A stretch of DNA of 64,000 bases from assembly GCF_016650035.1 (NCBI RefSeq), contig NZ_JAENWM010000001.1, positions 62,001 to 126,000 on the forward strand, read 5' to 3'. This stretch comes from Clostridium sp. (GTDB lineage: Bacteria; Bacillota; Clostridia; Clostridiales; Clostridiaceae). Under the pieces are notes generated by a model. That model was not told the DNA's origin and searched no databases. It saw nothing but the letters and a program-made list of their open reading frames with translations. Below, one piece after another: positions 48,841 to 58,782 of the stretch (the stretch's first letter is position 1; the number at the start of each line of letters is the position of its first letter). A program made the position numbers and the translations under genes.

Positions 48841-49836
48841 TTGGAAGGCGATAAAAAGGTAATATTTAGTGGGATTCAACCTTCGGGAGATTTAACCCTG
48901 GGGAATTATTTAGGAGCCATAAAAAATTGGGTTAGGTTACAAGAAGAATATGAATGCTATTTTTGTGTGGTGGATTTGCATGCTATTACAGTAAAGCAAG
49001 AACCAAAAGATTTGCGAAGAAGAACATTAGAGGTGTTAGCTATTTATTTAGCTTCAGGCATCGATCCTGAGAAAAATACCATGTTTATTCAATCACATGT
49101 TCCAGCTCATAGTGAGGCTGCTTGGCTTTTAACATGTTCTACTTATATGGGAGAATTAAGCAGAATGACTCAATTTAAAGAAAAATCTAAAAATAGTGAA
49201 AGTATAGGGGCAGGATTGCTTATTTATCCGGTGCTAATGGCAGCTGATATTTTATTGTATCAAACTAATTTAGTGCCTGTAGGAAAAGATCAAACTCAAC
49301 ATCTTGAAATTGCCAGAGATATAGCTGAAAGATTCAATAAAACATATAGCGATACATTTGCAATACCTGAACCATATATAGCCAAACTAGGGGCTAAGAT
49401 AATGGATTTACAAGAACCAACTAATAAAATGTCTAAATCAGGAGAAAATGTTAATGGATATATTTTAATAATGGATCCACCAGAAGTAATTAGAAAAAAA
49501 GTTAATAGAGCGGTTACGGATAGTATAGGAGTAGTTAAGTATAATGATGAGCAATTAGGTGTTAAAAACTTAATGACAATACTAATGACTATAACTGGTA
49601 TATCTGTAGAAGAAATTGAAGCAAAGTATGAAGGTTTAGGTTATGCTCAATTTAAAAGGGATGTAGCGGAAGCAATCGTTTCAGAACTTGAACCTATACA
49701 GATTAAAGTCAAGGAATATATAGCTAATAAAGCTTTCTTAGAGGAAATTTACAAAAAAGGTGCTGAAAAGGCTTACTATGTTGCTAGTAAGACACTAAGG
49801 AAAATGCAAAAGAAAATAGGATTCATACCAAGGTAG
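48841..49836 (+). CDS. trpS: tryptophanyl-tRNA synthetase
   Basis: KVIFSGIQPSGDLTLGNYLGAIKNW; NKMSKSGEN; TTG 48841 preferred over ATG 48832, which abuts the SD. Confidence 0.95.
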   Translation: MEGDKKVIFSGIQPSGDLTLGNYLGAIKNWVRLQEEYECYFCVVDLHAITVKQEPKDLRRRTLEVLAIYLASGIDPEKNTMFIQSHVPAHSEAAWLLTCSTYMGELSRMTQFKEKSKNSESIGAGLLIYPVLMAADILLYQTNLVPVGKDQTQHLEIARDIAERFNKTYSDTFAIPEPYIAKLGAKIMDLQEPTNKMSKSGENVNGYILIMDPPEVIRKKVNRAVTDSIGVVKYNDEQLGVKNLMTILMTITGISVEEIEAKYEGLGYAQFKRDVAEAIVSELEPIQIKVKEYIANKAFLEEIYKKGAEKAYYVASKTLRKMQKKIGFIPR

Positions 49837-50084
49837 AGGCAAGAGCTTTGGAATAGAAGATTAATTTACAAAGAATGAAAGCTACTAAAATCTTAATAAT
49901 TGTTAAGATTTTCGTGGTTTTGTCTTCGTTAAGTACAAGCGTAGTTGACATATATGCTCATAAAAGCTAAAATCAATAGGTAGAGAATATAGAAAAAAAT
50001 TTTTAAATTGCTCCAGCTTAGAGAGTAATTTTAGGAATATATACATAGTACAATAAAAATACTAAAAAAAGGAGAATGATAACT

Positions 50085-51680
50085 TTGCTGGATTACATAA
50101 AAGAGATTCAAAAGAGAAGAACGTTTGCTATAATATCCCATCCAGATGCAGGTAAAACTACACTTACAGAAAAATTATTATTATATGGAGGCGCTATAAG
50201 GCTTGCAGGTTCAGTTAAAGCTAGAAAAGCTTCTAAACATGCAGTTTCTGACTGGATGGAAATAGAAAAACAAAGAGGTATTTCTGTTACGTCATCAGTT
50301 ATGCAATTTAATTATAAGGATTTTTGTATAAATATACTTGATACACCAGGACATCAAGACTTTAGTGAAGATACTTATAGAACCCTTATGGCAGCAGATA
50401 GCGCAGTAATGGTTATTGATGGTGCAAAAGGTATAGAGGAACAAACAAGAAAACTGTTTAATGTATGTAGTATGAGAGAAATACCTATTTTCACATTTGT
50501 TAACAAGATGGATAGAGAATCTAAAGAAATCTTTTCACTTATGGAAGAGATAGAAAATGAGCTTGGAATCAAATCTTACCCAATAAATTGGCCTATAGGT
50601 TGCGGGGTAGATTTTAAAGGTGTTTATGATAGACGGACAAAGGAAATTATTGTTTTTGATGATGGAAAGCATGGTCAAGTAGAAGCTAAAGAGACTAGAA
50701 TTAGTATTGATGATGAAAAGGCAATTGAGTTTATAGGTGAGGATTTTTATGAAAAGCTTATGGAAGATATTGAGCTTTTAGATGTAGCAGGAGATGACTT
50801 CGATTTAACCAAAGTTAATGCTGGAGAACTTACACCAGTATTTTTTGGAAGTGCTGTTACTAATTTCGGGGTTGAACCTTTTTTAAATGATTTTTTAAAA
50901 CTGACCTCGGTACCATTACCAAGAAATTCAAGCATAGGAAAAATTGATGTTTTTAGCGATGATTTTTCTGCCTTTGTATTTAAAATACAGGCTAATATGA
51001 ATAAAGCTCATAGGGATAGAATGGCTTTTATGAGAATTTGTTCTGGAAAATTTGAAAAAGGCATGGATGTGTATCATATGCAAGGTGGTAATAAAATAAA
51101 ATTAGCACAACCACAACAATTTTTAGCACAAGATCGAGAGATAGTTGATACGGCTTATGCAGGAGATATTATTGGAGTTTTTGATCCAGGTATATTTAGC
51201 ATAGGAGATACAATATGCCCTTCTTCAAATAAATTTAAGTTTGAGGGCATACCAATTTTTGCACCAGAATTTTTTGCAAGGGTTAGAGCTGTTGATACCA
51301 TGAAGAGAAAGCAATTTATAAAGGGAGTAACACAAATAGCTCAAGAAGGTGCAATTCAAGTATTTAAGGAACTTCATATTGGAGTTGAACAAATTATAGT
51401 TGGGGTTGTAGGAGTGCTTCAGTTTGAAGTATTAGAATTCAGACTTAAAGACGAATATAATGTGGATATTAAGATGGATAGGTTATCATTTACACAGATA
51501 AGATGGATTGAAAATAGTAACATAGACAAGGAAAAACTTAATTTGACTAGTGATACTAGGATAGTTAGAGATTTTAAGGACAGAGACCTACTATTGTTCC
51601 AAAATGAATGGGGTATTAGATGGGCGCTAGATCATAATAAAGGCTTAATTCTATCAGATATGGGTAAGAGTGACGACTAA
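50085..51680 (+). CDS. prfC: peptide chain release factor 3
   Basis: ISHPDAGKTTLTEKLLLYGGAI; DTPGHQDFSEDTYRTL; NKMDRE; TTG 50085 likely start, ORF opens at ATG 50076. Confidence 0.93.
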   Translation: MLDYIKEIQKRRTFAIISHPDAGKTTLTEKLLLYGGAIRLAGSVKARKASKHAVSDWMEIEKQRGISVTSSVMQFNYKDFCINILDTPGHQDFSEDTYRTLMAADSAVMVIDGAKGIEEQTRKLFNVCSMREIPIFTFVNKMDRESKEIFSLMEEIENELGIKSYPINWPIGCGVDFKGVYDRRTKEIIVFDDGKHGQVEAKETRISIDDEKAIEFIGEDFYEKLMEDIELLDVAGDDFDLTKVNAGELTPVFFGSAVTNFGVEPFLNDFLKLTSVPLPRNSSIGKIDVFSDDFSAFVFKIQANMNKAHRDRMAFMRICSGKFEKGMDVYHMQGGNKIKLAQPQQFLAQDREIVDTAYAGDIIGVFDPGIFSIGDTICPSSNKFKFEGIPIFAPEFFARVRAVDTMKRKQFIKGVTQIAQEGAIQVFKELHIGVEQIIVGVVGVLQFEVLEFRLKDEYNVDIKMDRLSFTQIRWIENSNIDKEKLNLTSDTRIVRDFKDRDLLLFQNEWGIRWALDHNKGLILSDMGKSDD

Positions 51681-51705
51681 AAAATTGAAATTTAAAAAAT
51701 AAAAT

Positions 51706-51742
51706 AAAAATCTCTTGAAATTATTTCAAGAGATTTTTTTTA
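51706..51742. terminator. terminator
   Basis: AAAAATCTCTTGAAA...TTTCAAGAGATTTTTTTT. Confidence 0.85.
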
Positions 51743-51753
51743 TTTGGAAGTTT

Positions 51754-51909
51754 TTACATGATTTTATTTCGACTAGAGATAGCATCAATTATAAATACAA
51801 TAGCAGCAACTATTAGTAAAATATTAATTAAATTGTCACCTATGCTTAGGAGTATTCCAATTAACCAAAATAAAACTACAAAGCCACCTAACCAACGTAA
51901 AAAAGTCAC
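51754..51909 (-). CDS. small lmo0937-like membrane protein (not in the ORF track)
   Basis: GGAGGTGATCCT-GTG start; VTFLRWLGGFVVLFWLIGILLSIGDNLINILLIVAAIVFIIDAISSRNKIM*. Confidence 0.75.
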   Translation of the reverse strand: MTFLRWLGGFVVLFWLIGILLSIGDNLINILLIVAAIVFIIDAISSRNKIM

Positions 51910-52157
51910 AGGATCACCTCCAGGTATTTAAAAACAATTTGATAGAGACTGAAAAATGTTTGTTTTAGTTTTGACTTGTAATTATATTTGATGATTAAAT
52001 ACTAGATATAGTATGTATTACTTTAGTAATGTATATGCAAGATATAAATGGAATTATTTTTTTAAAAAGTGTATGGATACATTTGAAAAAAAAATAATAT
52101 TGTATATAATGATATTAGATAAAGATTTAAAACATATTAAGTTCTAGGGGGACAAAC

Positions 52158-52700
52158 ATGGAAAATAGAGTATCAAAAACTAAAACAATTGACATAGTAC
52201 AAATCGGAATTATGGCAGGGATTATTTATATTGCAACATATTTAATTAAATTACCCGTGGGACAAAGTGCTGTATTTCATATAGGCGATAGTATGGTATA
52301 TTTAGCTGCCATACTACTAGGAAAGAAAAAGGGATTTATAGCCGCAGCACTTGGCATGACTATATTTGATTTGACAACTCCCTATTTTTTCTGGGCACCT
52401 TTTACATTGATTGTAAAAGGTGGGATGGCATATATAACAGCTATGATTGCATACAGAAAAGGCTACAGTGGGGATAATATTTGGAATAATTTATTTGCAT
52501 TTGTAGTAGCAGGTGTATGGATGGTCCTTGGGTATTTAATGTCAGGTTTTTTAGTATATAAAATAATCTCTAATAATGCACTAGTTGCCTTTGCAGATAT
52601 ACCTGCAAATATAGGTCAAGTAATAGTAGGTATTGCTCTTGCTTTGCCATTATCACTAGCTTTGGCCAAAAATAATAAAAAACATGAATTTATAAAATAG
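52158..52700 (+). CDS. ECF transporter S component
   Basis: IVQIGIMAGIIYIATYL...HIGDSMVYLAAILLGKKKGFIAAALGMTIFDL; multi-TM. Confidence 0.8.
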   Translation: MENRVSKTKTIDIVQIGIMAGIIYIATYLIKLPVGQSAVFHIGDSMVYLAAILLGKKKGFIAAALGMTIFDLTTPYFFWAPFTLIVKGGMAYITAMIAYRKGYSGDNIWNNLFAFVVAGVWMVLGYLMSGFLVYKIISNNALVAFADIPANIGQVIVGIALALPLSLALAKNNKKHEFIK

Positions 52701-52702
52701 TG

Positions 52703-52738
52703 AAAAGGCTTAGAATATAATATATTCTGAGCCTTTTT
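52703..52738. terminator. bidirectional terminator
   Basis: AAAAGGCTTAGAATATA.TATATTCTGAGCCTTTTT. Confidence 0.85.
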
Positions 52739-53838
52739 TAACTTAAATTATTTTTATGATAATTCCGGTCTTTACTTTGTTTTTTTAAATAAAACACACT
52801 AAAAATTATCGATGGTATTAATATAAAGCTTATAACAGACAGATAGACATAAAGATTTAAAAGCTTATATAATAATAGTACTTTAGCAGAAATGAAATAT
52901 GAAATTATGAAAACAAATAATGTAATAAAGTAAATCCAATATTTATTAAGGAAACGAAGATTTTTAAATAGAATTAGTATAGCATTTAGCGTTAATACAT
53001 ATTTTATAAACCAACCACCTACCATCTGTAGCATTACAAAAAACTCGCCAAACTCTAAAAAATCGAAATAACTAACTAACTGAGTTTGTATAAGCTTGGG
53101 GTAGTTAATATTTAAGGCTCTAACCACGCCGAAGGTACTTATAATACCAACAGTTGAAAAAATCTCCATTTGTATTACAATTAATATTGCAATTATGCAA
53201 TGCTTTGTAATTTTTGATTTATTAACTACTCTAGATAAAAATGGAATGCAAACGGCTATACTGCCATAGCATCCCAGCGCTTTTATTACAGATAAAATAA
53301 AAGAGGGAGTGACGCCATTTGCCATTATAGGGAGCAGATAACTATAGTTTTTATACTTAGCTGTAAGAATCGCTAGGTTTGTACCTGCCACCATTATAAG
53401 ACATATCCCGATAATAGTAACTATAGTTATTGCCCTAGTGCCCTTTTTTGTAATATAAATCGCGGGAATTAATATAAATAAAAGGAAAAACCAAGGGGGA
53501 GTGTCTGAAAGCATATTTACATGTAAGGCATTTGATTCTACTGAAGCACTTTCTATTAAGCTGATAATTAAAGTTATGATAAATATTATCAAAAAAATAT
53601 TTCCCATTTTTTCACCTAAAGCTCTATGGTATATTTCACTCATATTATAGCAATTTGTTTTCTTACAAACAAAAAGTATATAAATAAAATAAAATAATAC
53701 AATAATTGAGGCAATAATAACGGAAATCCACGAATCCCTTCCACCATATACGATGAATACGTTTGGATAAGTCTTCATTGCTACAACAGAAGTTCCCCAA
53801 ATTATGAATATTAAATGTTTTGTATTTAGCTTATCCAT
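52738..53838 (-). CDS. spore germination permease, GerAB/ArcD/ProY family
   Basis: about 10 TM segments; next to gerA and gerC type genes. Confidence 0.85.
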   Translation of the reverse strand: MDKLNTKHLIFIIWGTSVVAMKTYPNVFIVYGGRDSWISVIIASIIVLFYFIYILFVCKKTNCYNMSEIYHRALGEKMGNIFLIIFIITLIISLIESASVESNALHVNMLSDTPPWFFLLFILIPAIYITKKGTRAITIVTIIGICLIMVAGTNLAILTAKYKNYSYLLPIMANGVTPSFILSVIKALGCYGSIAVCIPFLSRVVNKSKITKHCIIAILIVIQMEIFSTVGIISTFGVVRALNINYPKLIQTQLVSYFDFLEFGEFFVMLQMVGGWFIKYVLTLNAILILFKNLRFLNKYWIYFITLFVFIISYFISAKVLLLYKLLNLYVYLSVISFILIPSIIFSVFYLKKQSKDRNYHKNNLS

Positions 53839-53966
53839 TTTGCATCATTACCTCCTTTTGTTTCAATAATGTAAGTCATAGAAATAAATTCACATTACAT
53901 TAGTAGTATTTCCCAATTTGTGAATATTAAACTCAAATGTTACAAATAATAAATATGGTGATTATA

Positions 53967-55379
53967 ATGGAAAATATAAATATAGATTATATTAAAGAAA
54001 AATTTAACAATAGCTACGATGTGAAATACCGAGAGATAGAATGCGAACTAGGAGTAATATCTGGTGTATTTATCGATGACTTGTGTGATTCCAAATTTAT
54101 TAGTGAATATATATTTAAGCCTCTAATGGAAAATAAAAATTGGACTGTAGATTTAGAGTACGTAAAAAAGGATGTATTATCAGCAAATGTAATCGGAGAT
54201 ATTAATAGTAATGATGAGGCTATATCACACGTTTTGGCTGGGGACTTGGTGCTTATATTTCCTTTTGCAAATAAAGCAATTTATTGTGAGGCAAAAGGGT
54301 ATGTGAGGCGGGGGGTTGGCATTCCACCTACAGAAAATGTTATTAAGGGTCCAAGAGAAGGATTTACGGAAGCATTTGTAGATAATGTAGCGCTTATACG
54401 ACGGAAAATAAAGAATTCAAATTTAAAGTTTGAAACCATAATTTTAGGAGAGCAATCTAACACAGTAGTTGTCATATGTTATATAGAAGGTGTGGCACCT
54501 AAAAAACTTGTGGATTATATAAGAAAAAAGGTGTCTAATATAAAATTAGAGTTTATATTAGATGCGAATTATATTGAGACAGAATTAAAAAATAAGAATT
54601 CAGCTTTTGACACAATAGGTACCACCGAAAAACCGGATGTGGCAGCATCTAAGCTTTTAGAAGGAAGAATAGCAATAATTGTAGATGGAACTCCTTTTGT
54701 TATCACTGCACCATATTTTTTCCTGGATAATTTTCATGCTCCTGATGATTATTATTCTAATAGATATTTTGCGAATTTATCGAGACTTACGAGAGTGCTT
54801 AGCTTTTTCTCAGCTAGCCTATTATCAGGATTATATGTGGCTATAGCTTGTTTTCATTTTTCGCTTGTTCCTACGGTATTTGCAGTAAAGTTCACTATTT
54901 CAAGGGCGGGTGTACCACTCCCTACAGTTATAGAGCTATTATTAATGACTTTTTTCTTCCAACTACTTAGAGAGGCTGGGATAAGATTGCCACAGTCCAT
55001 AGGTCAGTCAATGAGCATTGTTGGAGCTTTAATCTTAGGGGATGCTGCAGTGGGAGTAGGAATCGCATCGCAAAGCACAGTAGTAATTGTGGCACTTTCG
55101 TCTATTTCTTCATTTTTGGTACCAAAGCTTTATGGTGCCCTAGCCATATGGAATATAATTATTATTTTCATTTCTTCAGTGCTAGGGCTTCCGGGATTTT
55201 ATATCGGCTTTTTTATTCTGATCTCTCATTTGGCGGGGCTTGAGAGTTGTGGATATCCATATTTATTTCCGTTAGGGACACTAGAAACTTTTAAATTTAA
55301 GGATTTGTTATATAGAAGGGATCTTAGTGAGATATCAAATAATATTTTTGATAAGGATGATTACAATGAAAAAGTATAA
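53967..55379 (+). CDS. spore germination protein, GerA family
   Basis: VRRGVGIPPTENVIKGPREGFTEAFVDNVALIRRKIKNSNLK; C-terminal membrane domain. Confidence 0.93.
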   Translation: MENINIDYIKEKFNNSYDVKYREIECELGVISGVFIDDLCDSKFISEYIFKPLMENKNWTVDLEYVKKDVLSANVIGDINSNDEAISHVLAGDLVLIFPFANKAIYCEAKGYVRRGVGIPPTENVIKGPREGFTEAFVDNVALIRRKIKNSNLKFETIILGEQSNTVVVICYIEGVAPKKLVDYIRKKVSNIKLEFILDANYIETELKNKNSAFDTIGTTEKPDVAASKLLEGRIAIIVDGTPFVITAPYFFLDNFHAPDDYYSNRYFANLSRLTRVLSFFSASLLSGLYVAIACFHFSLVPTVFAVKFTISRAGVPLPTVIELLLMTFFFQLLREAGIRLPQSIGQSMSIVGALILGDAAVGVGIASQSTVVIVALSSISSFLVPKLYGALAIWNIIIIFISSVLGLPGFYIGFFILISHLAGLESCGYPYLFPLGTLETFKFKDLLYRRDLSEISNNIFDKDDYNEKV

Positions 55380-56484
55380 AAAAATATTAGTTATAAGCTG
55401 CATAGTAATGAATTGCTTTACTATGACATCATGTTTTAGTTATAAGGATGTTAATAAAATTTTATTTGCTACTGCCCTGATAGTAGATGTAGATGATGAC
55501 GGTAATCCTATAATATATGTTGAAACTTTCAAGGGAGCAAGAGGAACAACACCTGAAGGAACTGATGAAAGGATCATATTTAAAGGAAAAGGAAAAACAA
55601 TGTTTGAAGCTGTTAGAGATTTGAATACTTCATCTAGTTATAAACTAAATTATACTCAGAATAAGGCTATAATATTTACTGAAAAGGCAGCAAAATTCGG
55701 TATTGACAATTTTATAGATTTTTTTGATCGCGATCAAGAATTTCTTATAAGACCATATATTACAGTATATATAGGGGACCCAGAAAAGCTTATTAATTTA
55801 AATATTCTTCAACAAAAGTATATTGGATTTTTCATAACGCAGCTTATAGAAAATATCGGTTCTTCTTCAAGAGCTGTAAAACTAAGTTTAAATGAATTTT
55901 ATGCTCAAAGAAACATGGGGGATAAAGCCAACGTAATTACCATAATAAATATAACAAAAGATAACTTAACGCCAAAATTAGAAGTAAATGGTGGAGCGGT
56001 TATAGAAGGTGATAAAATGGTTAGCATATTACAAAGAGATGAAGGGCAAGGTTTTAATTTTTTAATGAATACTATTTCAGGTGGTTCTTTAGAAATAACG
56101 AATCCATGCGATATTAATCAATTTGTAACCTTAGAAATTAAAAAATCTAAAACTAAGACTGAAATTAGCTATTATGATAATATTGTTCATTTAAAAAAGA
56201 AAATTAAAGTTAAGGTGGATTTTGCTGAAGCCCAAAAAAGTATAATATTTACTGATGAAAACATTACAAAAATCCAAGAGAAGTCAGAAGAAAATATTGT
56301 GAAAGCGTGTAATATTTTATTTGCAAAATATAAGGGAATGGGGATAGATATATTTGATATAACAGAACAATTTTATCAGAAGTATCCAAACATAAAGATC
56401 GAAGATATTATTAATAAAACAGAGTTAAAAGTGGAAGTAGAAGTAGAAATAATGAATATAGGGTCTGTTAAGAATTTTGATTAA
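55366..56484 (+). CDS. Ger(x)C family germination lipoprotein
   Basis: signal peptide with lipobox (FTMTSC); ATG 55366 overlaps the gerA-type gene. Confidence 0.88.
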   Translation: MKKYKKILVISCIVMNCFTMTSCFSYKDVNKILFATALIVDVDDDGNPIIYVETFKGARGTTPEGTDERIIFKGKGKTMFEAVRDLNTSSSYKLNYTQNKAIIFTEKAAKFGIDNFIDFFDRDQEFLIRPYITVYIGDPEKLINLNILQQKYIGFFITQLIENIGSSSRAVKLSLNEFYAQRNMGDKANVITIINITKDNLTPKLEVNGGAVIEGDKMVSILQRDEGQGFNFLMNTISGGSLEITNPCDINQFVTLEIKKSKTKTEISYYDNIVHLKKKIKVKVDFAEAQKSIIFTDENITKIQEKSEENIVKACNILFAKYKGMGIDIFDITEQFYQKYPNIKIEDIINKTELKVEVEVEIMNIGSVKNFD

Positions 56485-56514
56485 AAAGACGATGGTATTC
56501 CATCGTCTTTTGTT
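56484..56514. terminator. terminator
   Basis: AAAAGACGATGG-TATT-CCATCGTCTTTT. Confidence 0.85.
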
Positions 56515-56607
56515 GTAAACTAGAGTTATAAAAAATAAATAAATTATCATCGAAACATTGTATAACTATAAACATAGTATATTATTATAGCGGCTTGGGG
56601 TGAAAGT

Positions 56608-57753
56608 ATGGATGCAAAAAAAATTAGTTTGCTTTTAAAGAGGGATGAGGGTACAAAATTAGACTTTAAGCAAAAAATCGATATATTTATTGAGAGTGGT
56701 AAAAAAGAACTGGCAAAAGATATAAGTGCTATAGCTAACTCTCGCGGAGGAAGAGGATATCTTGTTATTGGAGTGGAAGATAAAACAAAAAAAATTATAG
56801 GTATTGATGCTTCTGAATTTAAAGAGGAGCAGCTACAACAAATTATTAGTTCAAGATGCGAACCTCCGATTCCAATATCCGTAGATTTTGTAATATACCA
56901 AAGTAAAAACTTAGCAATTATAACTATATATGATGGTGGTCAGAAACCCTATCAGTTAAGGGAAAATGGTGCTTTTTATATAAGGCGAGGATCTACTACA
57001 GATACCATGAGGAAAGAAGAATTAATCTCGGTCCTTCAAGAAAATTTAAACCTTAATATTGAAACCATGCCCATTATTAGTAGTGATATTAACACCCTTA
57101 ATTTTGATATAATTGATAAATACTTTTTTAATAAGGGGATTTTAGTAAATGAGGAAAATAGGTTGGGATTTATGGACAATACAGGAATAACCTTTATTGA
57201 AAGGGATTACAACAAAAGAGTAGTGACACTTGGAGGTTTATTAGTATTTTCTTCAGTTAATAGTATCTATATACCTCATAACATGATAAAAATAATAAAC
57301 AAAGTAAATAGTAACTTTGATGAGGTTATGATTATTCAAGGGAATTTATTAGAGATGTTAGATAGTGTGGAAGAATTATCCAAAAATATATTCCCAGTAA
57401 AGTACCCTATAGCTGCAGTATATGAAGCTGTAAAAAATGCAATACTTTATCGAGATTATACTATATTTTATAAGGAAATTGAAATAATAATAAACTATAA
57501 TAGTGTAAGCGTAGTAAGTCCGGGAAGCCTATTATTTTCTACGAAAATTAGTAATCATAATTCTTTAAAAAGAAATATGTGGATATATGATAAGTTAATA
57601 ACCTTAGATGATAGAAAGAGATTTGCAAAATCAGGAAGGGGCTTTGCGGGAATGAAAAAAGCTTTTGCAAAATATGGAAAAGTAATATTTGTGGATTCTG
57701 AAAAGGATAATAGTTTTAAGGTGATTTTTCCAGGGATTAAAATTTTTATTTAA
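56608..57753 (+). CDS. ATP-binding protein with Schlafen AlbA_2 domain
   Basis: EGTKLDFKQKIDIF...LAKDISAIANSRGGRGYLVIGVED; GAFYIRRGSTT. Confidence 0.85.
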   Translation: MDAKKISLLLKRDEGTKLDFKQKIDIFIESGKKELAKDISAIANSRGGRGYLVIGVEDKTKKIIGIDASEFKEEQLQQIISSRCEPPIPISVDFVIYQSKNLAIITIYDGGQKPYQLRENGAFYIRRGSTTDTMRKEELISVLQENLNLNIETMPIISSDINTLNFDIIDKYFFNKGILVNEENRLGFMDNTGITFIERDYNKRVVTLGGLLVFSSVNSIYIPHNMIKIINKVNSNFDEVMIIQGNLLEMLDSVEELSKNIFPVKYPIAAVYEAVKNAILYRDYTIFYKEIEIIINYNSVSVVSPGSLLFSTKISNHNSLKRNMWIYDKLITLDDRKRFAKSGRGFAGMKKAFAKYGKVIFVDSEKDNSFKVIFPGIKIFI

Positions 57754-57874
57754 TAAACTATAATATTGCAATAATATTCTGAATATTATATAATATGTAT
57801 AACTATATTGTGTGCTGTGTAGACCTGTTTAATAATTGTCTGGTTAGGTTAGATAAAATAGGAGGCGGTTAACA

Positions 57875-58284
57875 TTATTCATGTATTTTGCGGTAGAAAA
57901 GGTTCAGGTAAAACTAAAGCTTTGATTAAACTTGCCAACGAGAAAGTTGACGAAGTTAAAGGAAATACAGTGTATATTGATGATGACACTAAGGCTTTAC
58001 TACAACTAAGTAGTAAAATGAGGTTTGTAGCTACAAATGATTTTAATTTAAAAAGCAATAATGACTTTTACGGTTTTTTGTGCGGTATGCTCTCTAAAGA
58101 TTATGATATTGATACCATTTTTGTTGATGGTGTGTTTAATATTATAGATGATAAACTTGAGCATATGGCACAATTGTTTTCTAAAATAGACTCTTTAGCA
58201 AAGAAATACAGTGTGGATTTTTTTGTAAATGTTAGTTGTGAAAGCACAAATCCACCAGAGTTTTTAAAGGATTATATCGCATAA
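57875..58284 (+). CDS. small P-loop ATPase-like protein with apparent ATT start
   Basis: AGGAGG-CGGTTAAC-ATT ATT CAT GTA: (M)IHVFCGRKGSGKTKALIKLANEKVDEVKG; Walker A GRKGSGKT lies upstream of the ORF-track start (57922). Confidence 0.7.
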
Positions 58285-58479
58285 TTTGGGTGAATAATAT
58301 TTTGTATTGAGCATATGCAGGGATTTAGACCTGAATATGCTCAATACAGATGAAATGGGCGAAATGAAGAGTATACAGAAGATAAGTAAGTTTGATGAGG
58401 TAAAATAGCAATTATAACATTTGAAATATTCTAAATACATATATATAATTAAAAGCATAAAATTTATATTTAAAAGGCT

Positions 58480-58708
58480 ATGAAAGAAAAAAGTAACTAT
58501 AAGAATTATTCAGAGAGCTAGTGGAAGGTGTGAACTAGTTAAGGGCTATAGTGAAATACATTCTGGAGCTTTAAGCTGAAATAAAGTTATCTTTAAATTA
58601 AGCTGAGACGGACTTACCTTACGTTATAAGGCATGAGCGGATTGTTAAATCAATTTGGGTGGTACCACGGAATTATTTCGTCCCTTTCTTAGGGGGCTTT
58701 TTTTATTT
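58480..58708 (+). ncRNA. T-box leader (Tyr) with terminator
   Basis: candidate specifier TAC in GTGAAATACATT; GGGTGGTACCACGG; GTCCCTTTCTTAGGGGGC + T7. Confidence 0.88.
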
Positions 58709-58782
58709 TAATCACATTTTAATTACAACCATCAACAAAATGATGTAATTAATAAATAGCAAAAAATAAGGAGGAATTATTT

